Positions 43,338-52,061 of a stretch of 64,000 bases of DNA are shown here, one piece after another. The position numbers and the translations under genes are program-made. Source of the stretch: Collimonas sp. OK412 (GTDB lineage: Bacteria; Pseudomonadota; Gammaproteobacteria; Burkholderiales; Burkholderiaceae_D). The stretch's first letter is position 1. Each line of letters starts with the position of its first letter. Where the stretch lies: NCBI RefSeq assembly GCF_900112135.1, contig NZ_FOLC01000024.1:1-64000 (forward strand), in the 5' to 3' direction. The notes under the pieces were generated by a model. It was not told the origin of the DNA. It saw only the letters and a program-made list of their open reading frames with translations, and ran no database searches.

Positions 43338-44483
43338 ATGAAATCGAATTCAATGCGTCGCCGCCTGTTATCGACGGTATTCATGCTGGGACTGGCGGTT
43401 GCCGCCTTGCCATCGCACGCGCAGGCCGCCGGCAAGCGCAAGGTCATCATCGACGACGATATCGGCGGCCCGCGCGCGGCGCAGCTGATGGCGATCCAGT
43501 CACCCGACGTGGAAGTGCTCGGCATCACGATCGTCAGCGGTTCGACCTGGCGCGACGAAAATATCGCCCACGCCCTGCGCACGCTGGAAGTCATCGGCCG
43601 CAGCGATATCCCAGTCGTGCCCGGCTCGACGTTTCCCTTGCTGAATACGCAGGAAGCAACGCGGCGCTGGGAAGCGCTGTACGGCAAGCTGGTCTACAAA
43701 GGCGCCTGGATGGATGAGAAATGGCCGGACGGCACCATCCAGAGCCAGCCAAACTACCATGCCCACGACGTGGTGCCGCAGCTGCCGGAAGGCATGCCGC
43801 ATACCAAGGCTTCCAACGAAATCGCCGCCAATTTCATGATCCGCAAGGTGCACGAATTCCCGGGCCAGGTCACCATCCTGGCCACCGGCCCGATGACCAA
43901 CGTGGCGCTGGCGATCAGCCTCGATCCGAGTTTTGCAGAGGCCGCGAAAGAAATCGTCTACATGGGCGGCAGCCTGAATCCGCACCAGGTGCTGCCGTCC
44001 AAGTCGGCGGAACAGTTTGCGCGCGAATATATCAATACGCCGCGCCTGGAATTCAATTTCCGCTGGGACCCTGAAGCCGCGAAGATCGTCCTGCGCGCGC
44101 CGTGGAAACGGATCGTCATGGTGCCGGCCGATCCATCCACCGCGACCGAACTCAGCGCCCGCCTGCTGAACGACATGACCAGGTCCGGCACGCCGCTGGC
44201 GCAGATGGTGAAGAAGGTCACCGAAACCGGCTTTCCCCTGTGGGATGAACTGGCCACGGCGGTCTGGCTGGATCCCGCGCTGATCAGCAAATCCGACCAG
44301 CTGTTCGTCAGCATAGACACCGACTTCGGCGCCGGCTACGGCAACACCCTGTCCTGGCCTGCCGCCTACGCGCCGGCGGGCCTGATCGCCAGCCCGACCA
44401 CGGTGGTGCGCGAAGTCAACGTGCCGGCTTTTGAAAAGCTGATGATCAAGCTGATGAACCTGCCGACGCCGGCAGCCAGATAA
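43338..44483 (+). CDS. Exported nucleoside hydrolase homologue with altered metal site
   Basis: A 381-aa member of the inosine-uridine nucleoside hydrolase fold with a signal peptide (about residues 1-30, ending AQAA). The calcium-binding signature, normally DTDxGxDDA, reads DDDIGGPRA, so the second Asp pair is replaced by Pro-Arg. Other family segments remain: VTILATGPMTNVALA and EIVYMGGS. Catalysis may be lost or changed; it could bind nucleosides in the periplasm. It precedes a canonical paralogue. Confidence 0.82.
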   Translation: MKSNSMRRRLLSTVFMLGLAVAALPSHAQAAGKRKVIIDDDIGGPRAAQLMAIQSPDVEVLGITIVSGSTWRDENIAHALRTLEVIGRSDIPVVPGSTFPLLNTQEATRRWEALYGKLVYKGAWMDEKWPDGTIQSQPNYHAHDVVPQLPEGMPHTKASNEIAANFMIRKVHEFPGQVTILATGPMTNVALAISLDPSFAEAAKEIVYMGGSLNPHQVLPSKSAEQFAREYINTPRLEFNFRWDPEAAKIVLRAPWKRIVMVPADPSTATELSARLLNDMTRSGTPLAQMVKKVTETGFPLWDELATAVWLDPALISKSDQLFVSIDTDFGAGYGNTLSWPAAYAPAGLIASPTTVVREVNVPAFEKLMIKLMNLPTPAAR

Positions 44484-44498
44484 CGGCAAGGGATCGCG

Positions 44499-45485
44499 AT
44501 GATGCTTGCCTGGGCCAGGAAAAAATTGCACAGCGCGCTGCCGGCCTTGTTGCTGGCGCCATCGCTGTACCTGCTATCTGCGCCGCAGCCGGCGCATGCG
44601 GCGCCGGCCGAACAGGTGATCGTCGATACCGACATCGGCGACGATATCGACGATGCGTTCGCCCTGGGCTTGCTGCTGAACAGCCCCGGTTTCGAGATCC
44701 TGGGTTTCACCACCGCCTGGGGCGATACCGGACTGCGCATGCAGCTGCTGGAGCGCCTGCTGCGCGAAACCGGCCATGGCGCGATTCCGATCGCACGCGG
44801 CATCGCCACCACCAGCCAGACGCCGTTCACCCAGGCCCGCTGGGCCCAGCGCGGCAGCCTGCCGCCAGCCGCGCCGCCTGCGGTGGATTTCCTGCTGCAG
44901 CAGATCCGCCGGCATCCGGGCCAGGTCACCCTGATCGCCTTGGGGCCGCTGACCAATATCGGCGCCGCGATAACCCGCGATCCCGCCACGTTCGGCAAGC
45001 TCAAGCAGGTGGTATTGATGGGCGGATCGGTCCGGGCCGGCTACCGGAAGTCGGAGTACGCGGCGGCGCGTCCGGCGGACAAGGAATACAACATCGCGGC
45101 CGATATCCCGGCCGCGCAAAAATTGTTTACCTCAGGCGTGCCTATCGTGATGATGCCGCTCGACTCTACCCAGGTCAGGCTGGATGAAGTGGAGCGCAGC
45201 GCCCTGTTTGGACATGGTTCGCCGCTGACTGACGCGCTGGCGCTGCTGTACCACCAGTGGGCCGACAGCTACCAGCCATGGTCCAGCAATACGCCGACGC
45301 TGTTCGACGCGGTGCCGGTTGCCTATCTCGCCGACCGCCGCACCTGCCCTGCCACGCCGCTGCATATCGTGGTGGACCAGGACGGCTACACCAGGGAACA
45401 GCCCGGCGCGCCAAACGCCGAGGTCTGCCTGGCGCTCGACAAGCCGCTGTTCATGGAGCTGTTCATGCGGCGCCTGCTGCAATAG
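44499..45485 (+). CDS. Exported nucleoside hydrolase
   Basis: A 328-aa enzyme that cleaves the N-glycosidic bond of nucleosides to ribose and base. After a signal peptide (about residues 10-35, ending AHAAPA) it has the complete DTDIGDDIDDAFAL calcium motif, VTLIALGPLTNIGAAI, QVVLMGGSVR and the late Asp in TLFDAVPVA. Export to the periplasm is unusual for the family and fits the adjacent TonB receptor. It follows the altered paralogue by 15 bp, so they are cotranscribed. Confidence 0.9.
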   Translation: MMLAWARKKLHSALPALLLAPSLYLLSAPQPAHAAPAEQVIVDTDIGDDIDDAFALGLLLNSPGFEILGFTTAWGDTGLRMQLLERLLRETGHGAIPIARGIATTSQTPFTQARWAQRGSLPPAAPPAVDFLLQQIRRHPGQVTLIALGPLTNIGAAITRDPATFGKLKQVVLMGGSVRAGYRKSEYAAARPADKEYNIAADIPAAQKLFTSGVPIVMMPLDSTQVRLDEVERSALFGHGSPLTDALALLYHQWADSYQPWSSNTPTLFDAVPVAYLADRRTCPATPLHIVVDQDGYTREQPGAPNAEVCLALDKPLFMELFMRRLLQ

Positions 45486-45494
45486 TCGCAGCGC

Positions 45495-46379
45495 TCACTG
45501 GGCCGTCTTGTCCGACGGGTATTGCAGCGAGTCGCGCAGCAGGTAACCCATCGGCATGTTCATGTTGGTGCCTTTCGGGCCGTTCGGCTGGGTGAACCAG
45601 TAGCTGTAGATTTTTTTCAGTTCGCCTTCATTGATCAGCCGCACCATTTCCTGGTCCACCAGTTTCTTGAAGGCCGGGTCATCCTTGCGGAACATCAGCG
45701 AATACGGTTCGATCGACAGCGGATCGCCAAGGATCGTATAGTCGGCGGGATTTTTTGCCGTCGAGCGCAGGCTGTATAACAGCACGTCGTCCATCGCATA
45801 GGCATCGGCCTTGCCCTGTTCGACGAAAGCGAACGATTCGGTATCGTCCTGCGCTTCCAGCACCTTGATGTTGAGCGAACGGACGTTGCTGCGGTCGTTC
45901 ACCAGGTCGATCGTGGTGGTGCTCTTGGTGATCACCATGGTCTTGTTGCGCAGGTCCGACCAGTTTTTTATGCCGCTGCCGTTTTTCACCACCATCCGCA
46001 CGCTGGAAAAGAAATGCGGCACGGTGAAGCCGACGCGGGTGCGGCGCTCGGCGTTGTTGGTGGTCGACCCGCATTCGATGTCGGCCTTGCCGTCGATGAT
46101 GCTGGAGAAGCGGGTCGCGGAATCGACCGGCAGGTACTGCACTTTCAGGTTCGGCAGCTTCAGCTCGCGTTTGACGGCGTCGGCGATTTTCTGGCAGAGG
46201 TCGATTGAATAACCGACGATCTGCTTGTTGTCATTGGTGTACGAGAAGGGCGCGGTCTGGCGGTAGGCGAAGGTGATGCTCTGGCTGTCGCGGATCTTGC
46301 CGAGCGTATCGCCGGCCGTGGCGGCGAGCGGCGCCAGGATAAGAAACAGGGTAAGGCCGTGCTTGATGGCACCATGCAT
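45495..46379 (-). CDS. Periplasmic amino-acid-type binding protein (GltI-like)
   Basis: A 294-aa family 3 solute-binding protein with a signal peptide (about residues 1-23, ending AATAG). It has ITFAYRQTAPFSYTNDNKQIVGYSIDLCQKIADAV, KADIECGSTTNNAERRTRVGFTVPHF and the FVEQGKADAYAMDDVLL segment typical of glutamate/aspartate binders. ATG 46379 has GGAG upstream. No permease or ATPase gene accompanies it, so it is an orphan binding protein that must share a transporter encoded elsewhere. Confidence 0.87.
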   Translation of the reverse strand: MHGAIKHGLTLFLILAPLAATAGDTLGKIRDSQSITFAYRQTAPFSYTNDNKQIVGYSIDLCQKIADAVKRELKLPNLKVQYLPVDSATRFSSIIDGKADIECGSTTNNAERRTRVGFTVPHFFSSVRMVVKNGSGIKNWSDLRNKTMVITKSTTTIDLVNDRSNVRSLNIKVLEAQDDTESFAFVEQGKADAYAMDDVLLYSLRSTAKNPADYTILGDPLSIEPYSLMFRKDDPAFKKLVDQEMVRLINEGELKKIYSYWFTQPNGPKGTNMNMPMGYLLRDSLQYPSDKTAQ

Positions 46380-46571
46380 ATCGTAAGCTCCAATGAGTCG
46401 CGCCGCCGGCCCGGCAAAAACCAGGCCGCCGACAAATAGTTTAAGGAGCAGATTTCCCCGCGACAAATATATCAGTAGTTTTGGCGCTTGCGGTGCTTGT
46501 TGCGCAAATTGATTGCGTCAGCCCAGGGCGGCGCTCCTGCCAGGGAATCCAGGCGGAGCGCCGCCGGGAGT

Positions 46572-47117
46572 TTACGATTTGGCGGAGTAAAAACGATATA
46601 TCGCCGTATAAGGCACGCGCGCTTCTTTCCCCAGCTGGGCCTGGTCGCAGCCATCGGCCGGCGCATTGCCGCCAGCGGTCTGCAGGCGCTGGATGCTTTT
46701 CGTCAAGCCAAACACGCCTATGCCGTCCGTCGATTTTGCAGTGAGCAGCAACCACGGGATGGCGCCGGCCACTGGCGCATCGCTGTGCGCCTGGAGTACG
46801 CCGACCACCTTGCTGCCGTCAGTCGACTCCCAGGTCGGGCCGGCGTAGTGCTTGCCTATCTTCTGGCCATCGTTGTCGAACAGATCAGCTTCCGGCGCCA
46901 CGAAGCGCCACTCGAATTGGGTGGCGTCGGCTTTGGCGACAGCGCATTGGTAAATTTGCACGCCGGTCGCCTTGGCCTCGAGCGACAAGGCCTGCGTATC
47001 CGCGACCTTCAGGCTGTCGGGAACCACGATCGCTGTCGTGGCCGGTGGACTGGCGCAGCCTGCGAGCAGCAGCGCGCTCCAGGCCGTTGCTGCCGTGACC
47101 AGCATTTTTCTTGTCAT
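46572..47117 (-). CDS. DUF3455 lipoprotein
   Basis: A 181-aa protein with a lipobox (LLLAGC, Cys near residue 21) followed by a DUF3455-type sequence: LEAKATGVQIYQCAV, WRFVAPEADLFDNDGQKIGKHYAGPTWES and IQRLQTAGGNAPADGC. Molecular function is unknown. It is the last gene of a minus-strand run behind the MmyB-like regulator, 69 bp away. Confidence 0.85.
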   Translation of the reverse strand: MTRKMLVTAATAWSALLLAGCASPPATTAIVVPDSLKVADTQALSLEAKATGVQIYQCAVAKADATQFEWRFVAPEADLFDNDGQKIGKHYAGPTWESTDGSKVVGVLQAHSDAPVAGAIPWLLLTAKSTDGIGVFGLTKSIQRLQTAGGNAPADGCDQAQLGKEARVPYTAIYRFYSAKS

Positions 47118-47186
47118 TTTGCTTTCTCCATTGTGTGGATCGATAGGACCTGCCTGTTTCCAGCGTGCCTATTGTAAAGCGCTGCA

Positions 47187-48044
47187 CTAGCTCTTGCTTT
47201 TGAACCAGGCTGCGGTGGCGGCGTCGGCCGGAAAGAAAGATTCGATCCGCAGCTCATGCACGGTGACGTCGTGCGGCGTGCCCATGGTGGTGATCGAGGT
47301 GAACAGGTTGAGCTCGACGCCGTCCTTCCTGATGGTCATCGCCAGGAACGGCAAGACGCGCGTGTCCAGGTTCGGCGTCTGGCTGGCGGCCTTGATGCCG
47401 GGCAGCGCCACCAGCTGTTCCAGCAGCCTGGTGGCTTCGCTGCCGGGACCGTCGCTCATGGCCTCGCGCTGGATCCAGTGCAGCAGGTCGGCGCAGACGT
47501 CCTGCCAGTTGACCAGGTGCTTCCTGACGGCTAGCGGATCCAGCATCAGCTGCAGGATATTGACGCCTTCGCGCGGAATCGGCTGGCTGTCCGGCATGTC
47601 CAGCAGCCAGCGCATCATCATCGCCGCCGGGCCGTTGCTCATCACCAGGTTCCACAGGCGGTCCACCACCAGCGCCGGATACGGCGCCTGCTGGGCCAGC
47701 ATGAAATCCAGCGCCTGCTTGACCGAGGCCAGTTCGGGATCGGACAATTTGCGCTCGTGGTAGGCCGGCGCGAAACCCGCCGCCAGCAGCATCACGTTGC
47801 GCTGGCGCAGCGGGATGTCGAGCGCCGTGCCGAGTTTCAGGATCAGTTCCCGGCTCGGCTGCGAGCGCCCGCTTTCCAGGAAACTGATGTGGCGCTGCGA
47901 GATATGGCTTTCGGCCGACAGGCGCAGCTGGCTGTAGCCGCGCTTGTCGCGCCAGTAGCGCAAGGCCGTGGCGAAATCGTTGAAGTAGCGGTTGTGTGCG
48001 GCCTGCTCCATGCCTGTTTTTTCTGCGGCTTGCGATGCGCCCAT
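47187..48044 (-). CDS. MmyB-like helix-turn-helix regulator
   Basis: A 285-aa regulator. An XRE-type helix-turn-helix near the N-terminus (ALRYWRDKRGYSQLRLSAESHISQRHISFLESGRSQPSRE) is followed by an MmyB-like ligand domain with LDFMLAQQAPYPALVVDRLWNLVMSN, a PAS-like pocket known to bind fatty acids in one characterised member. GGAGA precedes ATG 48044. The SnoaL-like gene lies directly upstream on the same strand. Confidence 0.88.
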   Translation of the reverse strand: MGASQAAEKTGMEQAAHNRYFNDFATALRYWRDKRGYSQLRLSAESHISQRHISFLESGRSQPSRELILKLGTALDIPLRQRNVMLLAAGFAPAYHERKLSDPELASVKQALDFMLAQQAPYPALVVDRLWNLVMSNGPAAMMMRWLLDMPDSQPIPREGVNILQLMLDPLAVRKHLVNWQDVCADLLHWIQREAMSDGPGSEATRLLEQLVALPGIKAASQTPNLDTRVLPFLAMTIRKDGVELNLFTSITTMGTPHDVTVHELRIESFFPADAATAAWFKSKS

Positions 48045-48094
48045 GAATTGTCTCCAAAGATTTACCGGGCAGTGTAGCCCGGCAGCCAGGGATT

Positions 48095-48493
48095 TCAAAC
48101 CGGCAGGTTCATCGCATCCAGGAAACCGGTGACGCTGCTGATCCGTCCGTCCGCCGCCACCACCGCGATGTCGGTGCCGATGGCGACCGGCTCGGCGCCG
48201 TCGGCGGCCAGGGCCCAGGAAAAGCGCACGACATCGTTATGGCCGTCCTGCTTGCCGTGCAACTTGAAACGCAAGCCGGCAAACTGCTGCTGTACCGCGC
48301 CTATCATGGCATCCAGCCCGTCATGGCCGGCGTTGCTCATCATCGGATCGACGTAGCTTGCTTCAGGGGTAAACGCGGTGGTTATCAGTGCGCGGCGGCG
48401 CGCGGCGTCGGGTTCGTTCCAGGCTGCGATGTAGCGGCTGGCGATGGACGCGGCTTCATTGGCGATATTCGTGGCGCTGACGGTGCTGGTCAT
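48095..48493 (-). CDS. SnoaL-like/NTF2-fold protein
   Basis: A 132-aa cytosolic protein with the NTF2-like pattern YIAAWNEPDAARRRALITTAFTPEASYVDPM and HDGLDAMIGAVQQQFAGLRF, ending with VTGFLDAM. Such small cone-fold proteins act as isomerases, hydrolases or binders; the substrate is unknown. It is first in a run with the MmyB-like regulator, a pairing that suggests the regulator controls it. Confidence 0.83.
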   Translation of the reverse strand: MTSTVSATNIANEAASIASRYIAAWNEPDAARRRALITTAFTPEASYVDPMMSNAGHDGLDAMIGAVQQQFAGLRFKLHGKQDGHNDVVRFSWALAADGAEPVAIGTDIAVVAADGRISSVTGFLDAMNLPV

Positions 48494-48608
48494 GGTCGTG
48501 CTCCTTCAAGGATGGGTTGGGAGAATTGCTTTGTCGTTGACGACAAACGCATTCTCCGCCCAGCATCGGGCACGGTCGATTACGTCCCAGGTAATCAAAT
48601 GGATGAAA

Positions 48609-49604
48609 CTAGGGTCCCGGCGCCACTACGCCCGCCATGGAAAACAGTAGCACGCCCTGACCATCCGGCGCCTTGAGCAGCGCCGTGATCGGCTCGTCGC
48701 CGGCGCTATGTTCCAGCGTGAAATGGCGGCCGCCGTCATTGCTGCGCAACACCGTGCCGCCCATGCCGCCGGCCGCCAGCTCGCGGCCGGACAGCTGCGT
48801 GATATCGGTCAGCGACTGGGTCGTGCCGGAAGCCACCGCTTGCCAACTCTTGCCGTCGTCGGCGCTGCGTATGACATGGCCGCGCATGCCGACCGCGACC
48901 ACGGTGCTGGCGCCGTTGTCGGTAAGCGCGGTGGCGCTCCAGAGCGATCCTTTTTCACCGCTGTCGATCACATCCCAGCGTTTGCCGCCGTCTTCCGAGC
49001 GGAACACGGTGCCGGCTTCGGCCATGATCAGCAGTGTGCCGCCGGCGGTTGCGACAATCCGGTACAGGTGGCGGTCGGCGGCGTCGCCGTTGCTCAGCTT
49101 GACTTCACTCCAGGTCGCGCCGCCATCGGCGGTGCTGAGGGCCATGCCGAACAGGCCGACTGCCAGGCCCCTGTCGGCATCGGCGAACCAGATCGACAAT
49201 ATCGGCTGTTCCTGGCCGTACTGCTGGCGCAACAGCTTCCAGTGCTCGCCGCCGTCGGCGGTTTTCAGCACCACGCCGTCATGGCCGGCGGCCCAGCCGG
49301 TGCTGCGGTCGATGAAAGTCACGCTGGTCAGCATGGCGCGGGTCGGCACGCTGCGCGCCTGGCGAAACTGCTTGCCGTCGTCGGACAGCAGGATGACGCC
49401 ATGGTCGCCGACGGCAACGATCCTGCCGCCTGCGGTGCTGGCCGCCGCCAGCATGGCAGTGGCCGCGGCTTGCTGGCGCAGCTGGGCCGGCCGGCTGGTG
49501 GGCCAGCCGGAATTAGCCGCTTCAGTTGCGAAAGGGCTGGCGCTCGCCAGCAAGAGGCACAGGGCGGCAGGAAGCACACGCAGATTATTGAATGTTGAAG
49601 GCAT
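48609..49604 (-). CDS. YCF48-like beta-propeller protein
   Basis: A 331-aa exported protein with a signal peptide (about residues 1-25) and repeated propeller blades: STGWAAGHDGVVLKTADGGEHW, GLAVGLFGMALSTADGGATW, GTVFRSEDGGKRW and GHVIRSADDGKSW. These match YCF48/photosystem II stability-like repeats. In heterotrophs such proteins are frequently encoded beside RND exporters, as here (8 bp after the exporter stop). It may be a periplasmic accessory to that exporter. ATG 49604 has GAGG upstream; the TTG at 49616 overlaps the exporter stop. Confidence 0.85.
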   Translation of the reverse strand: MPSTFNNLRVLPAALCLLLASASPFATEAANSGWPTSRPAQLRQQAAATAMLAAASTAGGRIVAVGDHGVILLSDDGKQFRQARSVPTRAMLTSVTFIDRSTGWAAGHDGVVLKTADGGEHWKLLRQQYGQEQPILSIWFADADRGLAVGLFGMALSTADGGATWSEVKLSNGDAADRHLYRIVATAGGTLLIMAEAGTVFRSEDGGKRWDVIDSGEKGSLWSATALTDNGASTVVAVGMRGHVIRSADDGKSWQAVASGTTQSLTDITQLSGRELAAGGMGGTVLRSNDGGRHFTLEHSAGDEPITALLKAPDGQGVLLFSMAGVVAPGP

Positions 49605-49612
49605 GGGTTTCC

Positions 49613-52030
49613 TCAATGTGCAATGGACGACGACATGCGCGGTACGCCGGCGCGGCGCGGGAAGATGGTCTCCAGCACCACCGCGAAAGCCGGCAGCAAA
49701 GTCACCGCCATGACCATGTTGACCAGGAACATGAAGGTCAGCAGCTTGCCCATGTCTGCCTGGAACTGCAGCGGCGAAAACGACCAGGTGGCGACGCCTA
49801 TCGACAGGGTCAACGCAGTAAACACGGTCGCCACGCCGGTCTCGTGCAAAGTGCGCTCGACGGCGTCGCTGATCGCCATGCCCGCCCCAAGGTGCAGCTG
49901 CAGGCGGTTATAGATATAGAAAGCGTAGTCGACGCCGATGCCGGTAGCCAGCACCATCACCGGCAAGGTCGCCACGGTGAGGCCGATATTCAAGTCCTTC
50001 ATGAACCAGTAGCCGAGCCAGGTCGCCACCGTCAGCGGCAGGCAGCAAGCCAGCATCGCGCGCCAGTCGCGGTACGCCAGCAGCACCAGCAGCAGGATGG
50101 CGGCGTACACATACAGCATCATCGGCAATTCGCTGTGCTCCAGCACTTCATTGGTGGCAGCCTGGACGCCGGCGTTGCCGCTGGCCAGCCGGATATTGAC
50201 CCCGTCCAGCCGGTTCGCCAGGCGAAACTGATCGACCGCCGCGACCACGCCCTTGATGGTGGTCGCCTTATGGTCGCTCAGGTACAGGTTGACGCCCTGG
50301 GCGCGGCAATCCGAAGAAGAAAAACCGTGCAGCTGGTTGTTGGCGCTGCCGAACTGCGAACCCAGCCCGCGCGCATCGCGCGTGATGGTTGCCATCTTCG
50401 GGTTGCCTTCATTGAGGCCGGCATTCACGCCCTTGAGCACATCGGCGACCGAACGGGTCGACAGCACGCCCGGCACGCCGCTCATCTGCTGCGCAAAATC
50501 GTCCATGAACAGCTGCGCGTCGGGACGCGAACAGGCATCCAGCTTGCCGGCCGGCGCCACCTCGAACACCACCGTCAGCCAGTCCAGGCCGACATCGAAA
50601 CGCGCCGTGATATCGGCGGCGTCGCGATTGAAGCGCGCTTCCGGCCGCAGCTCGGCGGCGCCGGCCTGCAGGCTGCCGACATGGCGTCCCTGGCTTTGCC
50701 ATACCGCCACGGCGAACAAGGCGGCGCCCAGCGCCACCACGATCCACGCATTGCGCGGCCGCGCCACCAGCGCCAGGCCGCCCAGCCAACGGCTGTGCTG
50801 TTCGCGGCGGCCGATGGCGCGCTGCGCATATTCCTGCGAAAAGCTGAAATACGAAGCAGCCAGCGGCAGCATCACCAGGTTGGTGACGATCTTGTAGCCG
50901 ACCCCTATCGACGCGGCAATCGCCAGTTCGCGGATCATCGGAATCGGGATCAGGGTCAGCGTGATGAAACTGATGAAAGCCGTCACCAGCGCCAGCGTGC
51001 CCGGTATCAGCAAACCGGTAAAGCTGTGGCGCGCCGCCTGTTCGGTATTGTTGCCGGCGGCGATTTCGCGCACGATGAAATTGATCTGCTGCACGCCATG
51101 CGAAACGCCGATGGCGAACACCAGGAACGGCACCAGGATGGCCAGCGGATCGAGGCCGAAACCGAGCAGCCGCAAAGTGCCGAACTGCCACACCAGCGAA
51201 CTGAGCGAACAGGCCAGCGGCAGCATGGTCAGGCGCAGCGAGCGGCAATACCAGTAAACTGCAAGCGCGGTCAGCAGCAAGGCAATGCCGAAGAATTCCA
51301 TGACGCGGCTGGCTTCTTCGCCGATATCGCCGATCGCCTTGGCGAAGCCGATGATCTGGATCTCGACGTCGGCGTTCTCGAAATGCTTGCGCACCTTGTC
51401 TTCCAGCAGCTGGTTGAAGGCGCGGTAATCGAGCGGCTGGCCGGTCTGCGGATCGCTGTCCTGCAGTTCGGCCAGCACCATGGCGCTGGTCTGGTCGCGC
51501 GACACCAGGTTGCCGAGATAGCCGCCGGCGGCGACCCGGCCGCGGATGTCGGCGATCACCTGTGGGTTGAGCTTGTCAGGAATGATGTCGCCGCCGGTGA
51601 TCGGCAGGGCCTTGAAACCCTCCTCCGTGATTTCGGTAAAAAACACATTGGGCGTCCACAGCGACATGACGCTGCTGCGGTCTACTCCCTGCAGGTAATT
51701 GACCGCGTCCGTCACGCCCAGCAGCTGGCGCAGCACCGGCGGATTCCAGATCGTGCCGTGGCGCGCGTGCACCACCACGATCAGGCGGTTGGCGCCGAAC
51801 AGCGCTTCCCGGTACTGGTTGAAGGTCTTGATGTAGGCGTGCTGCTGTGGCAAGGTTTTTTCAAATCCGGCCGACATGCGCAACCCCAGCGCCAGCACCG
51901 CCATGCACAGCGTAAATGCAGCGAACGCCAGCAGCACCGCAAAGCGCCGCCGGAACAGGACCGATTCCAGCCCTGCCACCAGCCGCTGCAGCCGGCCATC
52001 CTTGCCAAGACCCTGGGTTGAACTACTCAT
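49613..52030 (-). CDS. RND/MMPL-family exporter
   Basis: An 805-aa inner-membrane protein with twelve predicted helices in two halves separated by large periplasmic loops. Family marks include GVSHGVQQINFIVREIAAGN in the first half and LATGIGVDYAFYIYNRLQ in the second, with helices containing the proton-relay-type acidic residues. MMPL/HpnN-like proteins move hydrophobic compounds such as lipids, hopanoids or steroids. It forms a unit with DUF1302 and DUF1329 proteins upstream and the YCF48-like protein downstream. Confidence 0.88.
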   Translation of the reverse strand: MSSSTQGLGKDGRLQRLVAGLESVLFRRRFAVLLAFAAFTLCMAVLALGLRMSAGFEKTLPQQHAYIKTFNQYREALFGANRLIVVVHARHGTIWNPPVLRQLLGVTDAVNYLQGVDRSSVMSLWTPNVFFTEITEEGFKALPITGGDIIPDKLNPQVIADIRGRVAAGGYLGNLVSRDQTSAMVLAELQDSDPQTGQPLDYRAFNQLLEDKVRKHFENADVEIQIIGFAKAIGDIGEEASRVMEFFGIALLLTALAVYWYCRSLRLTMLPLACSLSSLVWQFGTLRLLGFGLDPLAILVPFLVFAIGVSHGVQQINFIVREIAAGNNTEQAARHSFTGLLIPGTLALVTAFISFITLTLIPIPMIRELAIAASIGVGYKIVTNLVMLPLAASYFSFSQEYAQRAIGRREQHSRWLGGLALVARPRNAWIVVALGAALFAVAVWQSQGRHVGSLQAGAAELRPEARFNRDAADITARFDVGLDWLTVVFEVAPAGKLDACSRPDAQLFMDDFAQQMSGVPGVLSTRSVADVLKGVNAGLNEGNPKMATITRDARGLGSQFGSANNQLHGFSSSDCRAQGVNLYLSDHKATTIKGVVAAVDQFRLANRLDGVNIRLASGNAGVQAATNEVLEHSELPMMLYVYAAILLLVLLAYRDWRAMLACCLPLTVATWLGYWFMKDLNIGLTVATLPVMVLATGIGVDYAFYIYNRLQLHLGAGMAISDAVERTLHETGVATVFTALTLSIGVATWSFSPLQFQADMGKLLTFMFLVNMVMAVTLLPAFAVVLETIFPRRAGVPRMSSSIAH

Positions 52031-52061
52031 GCCTGCATCCAATCGCTGGTTAGCTGCTTCA

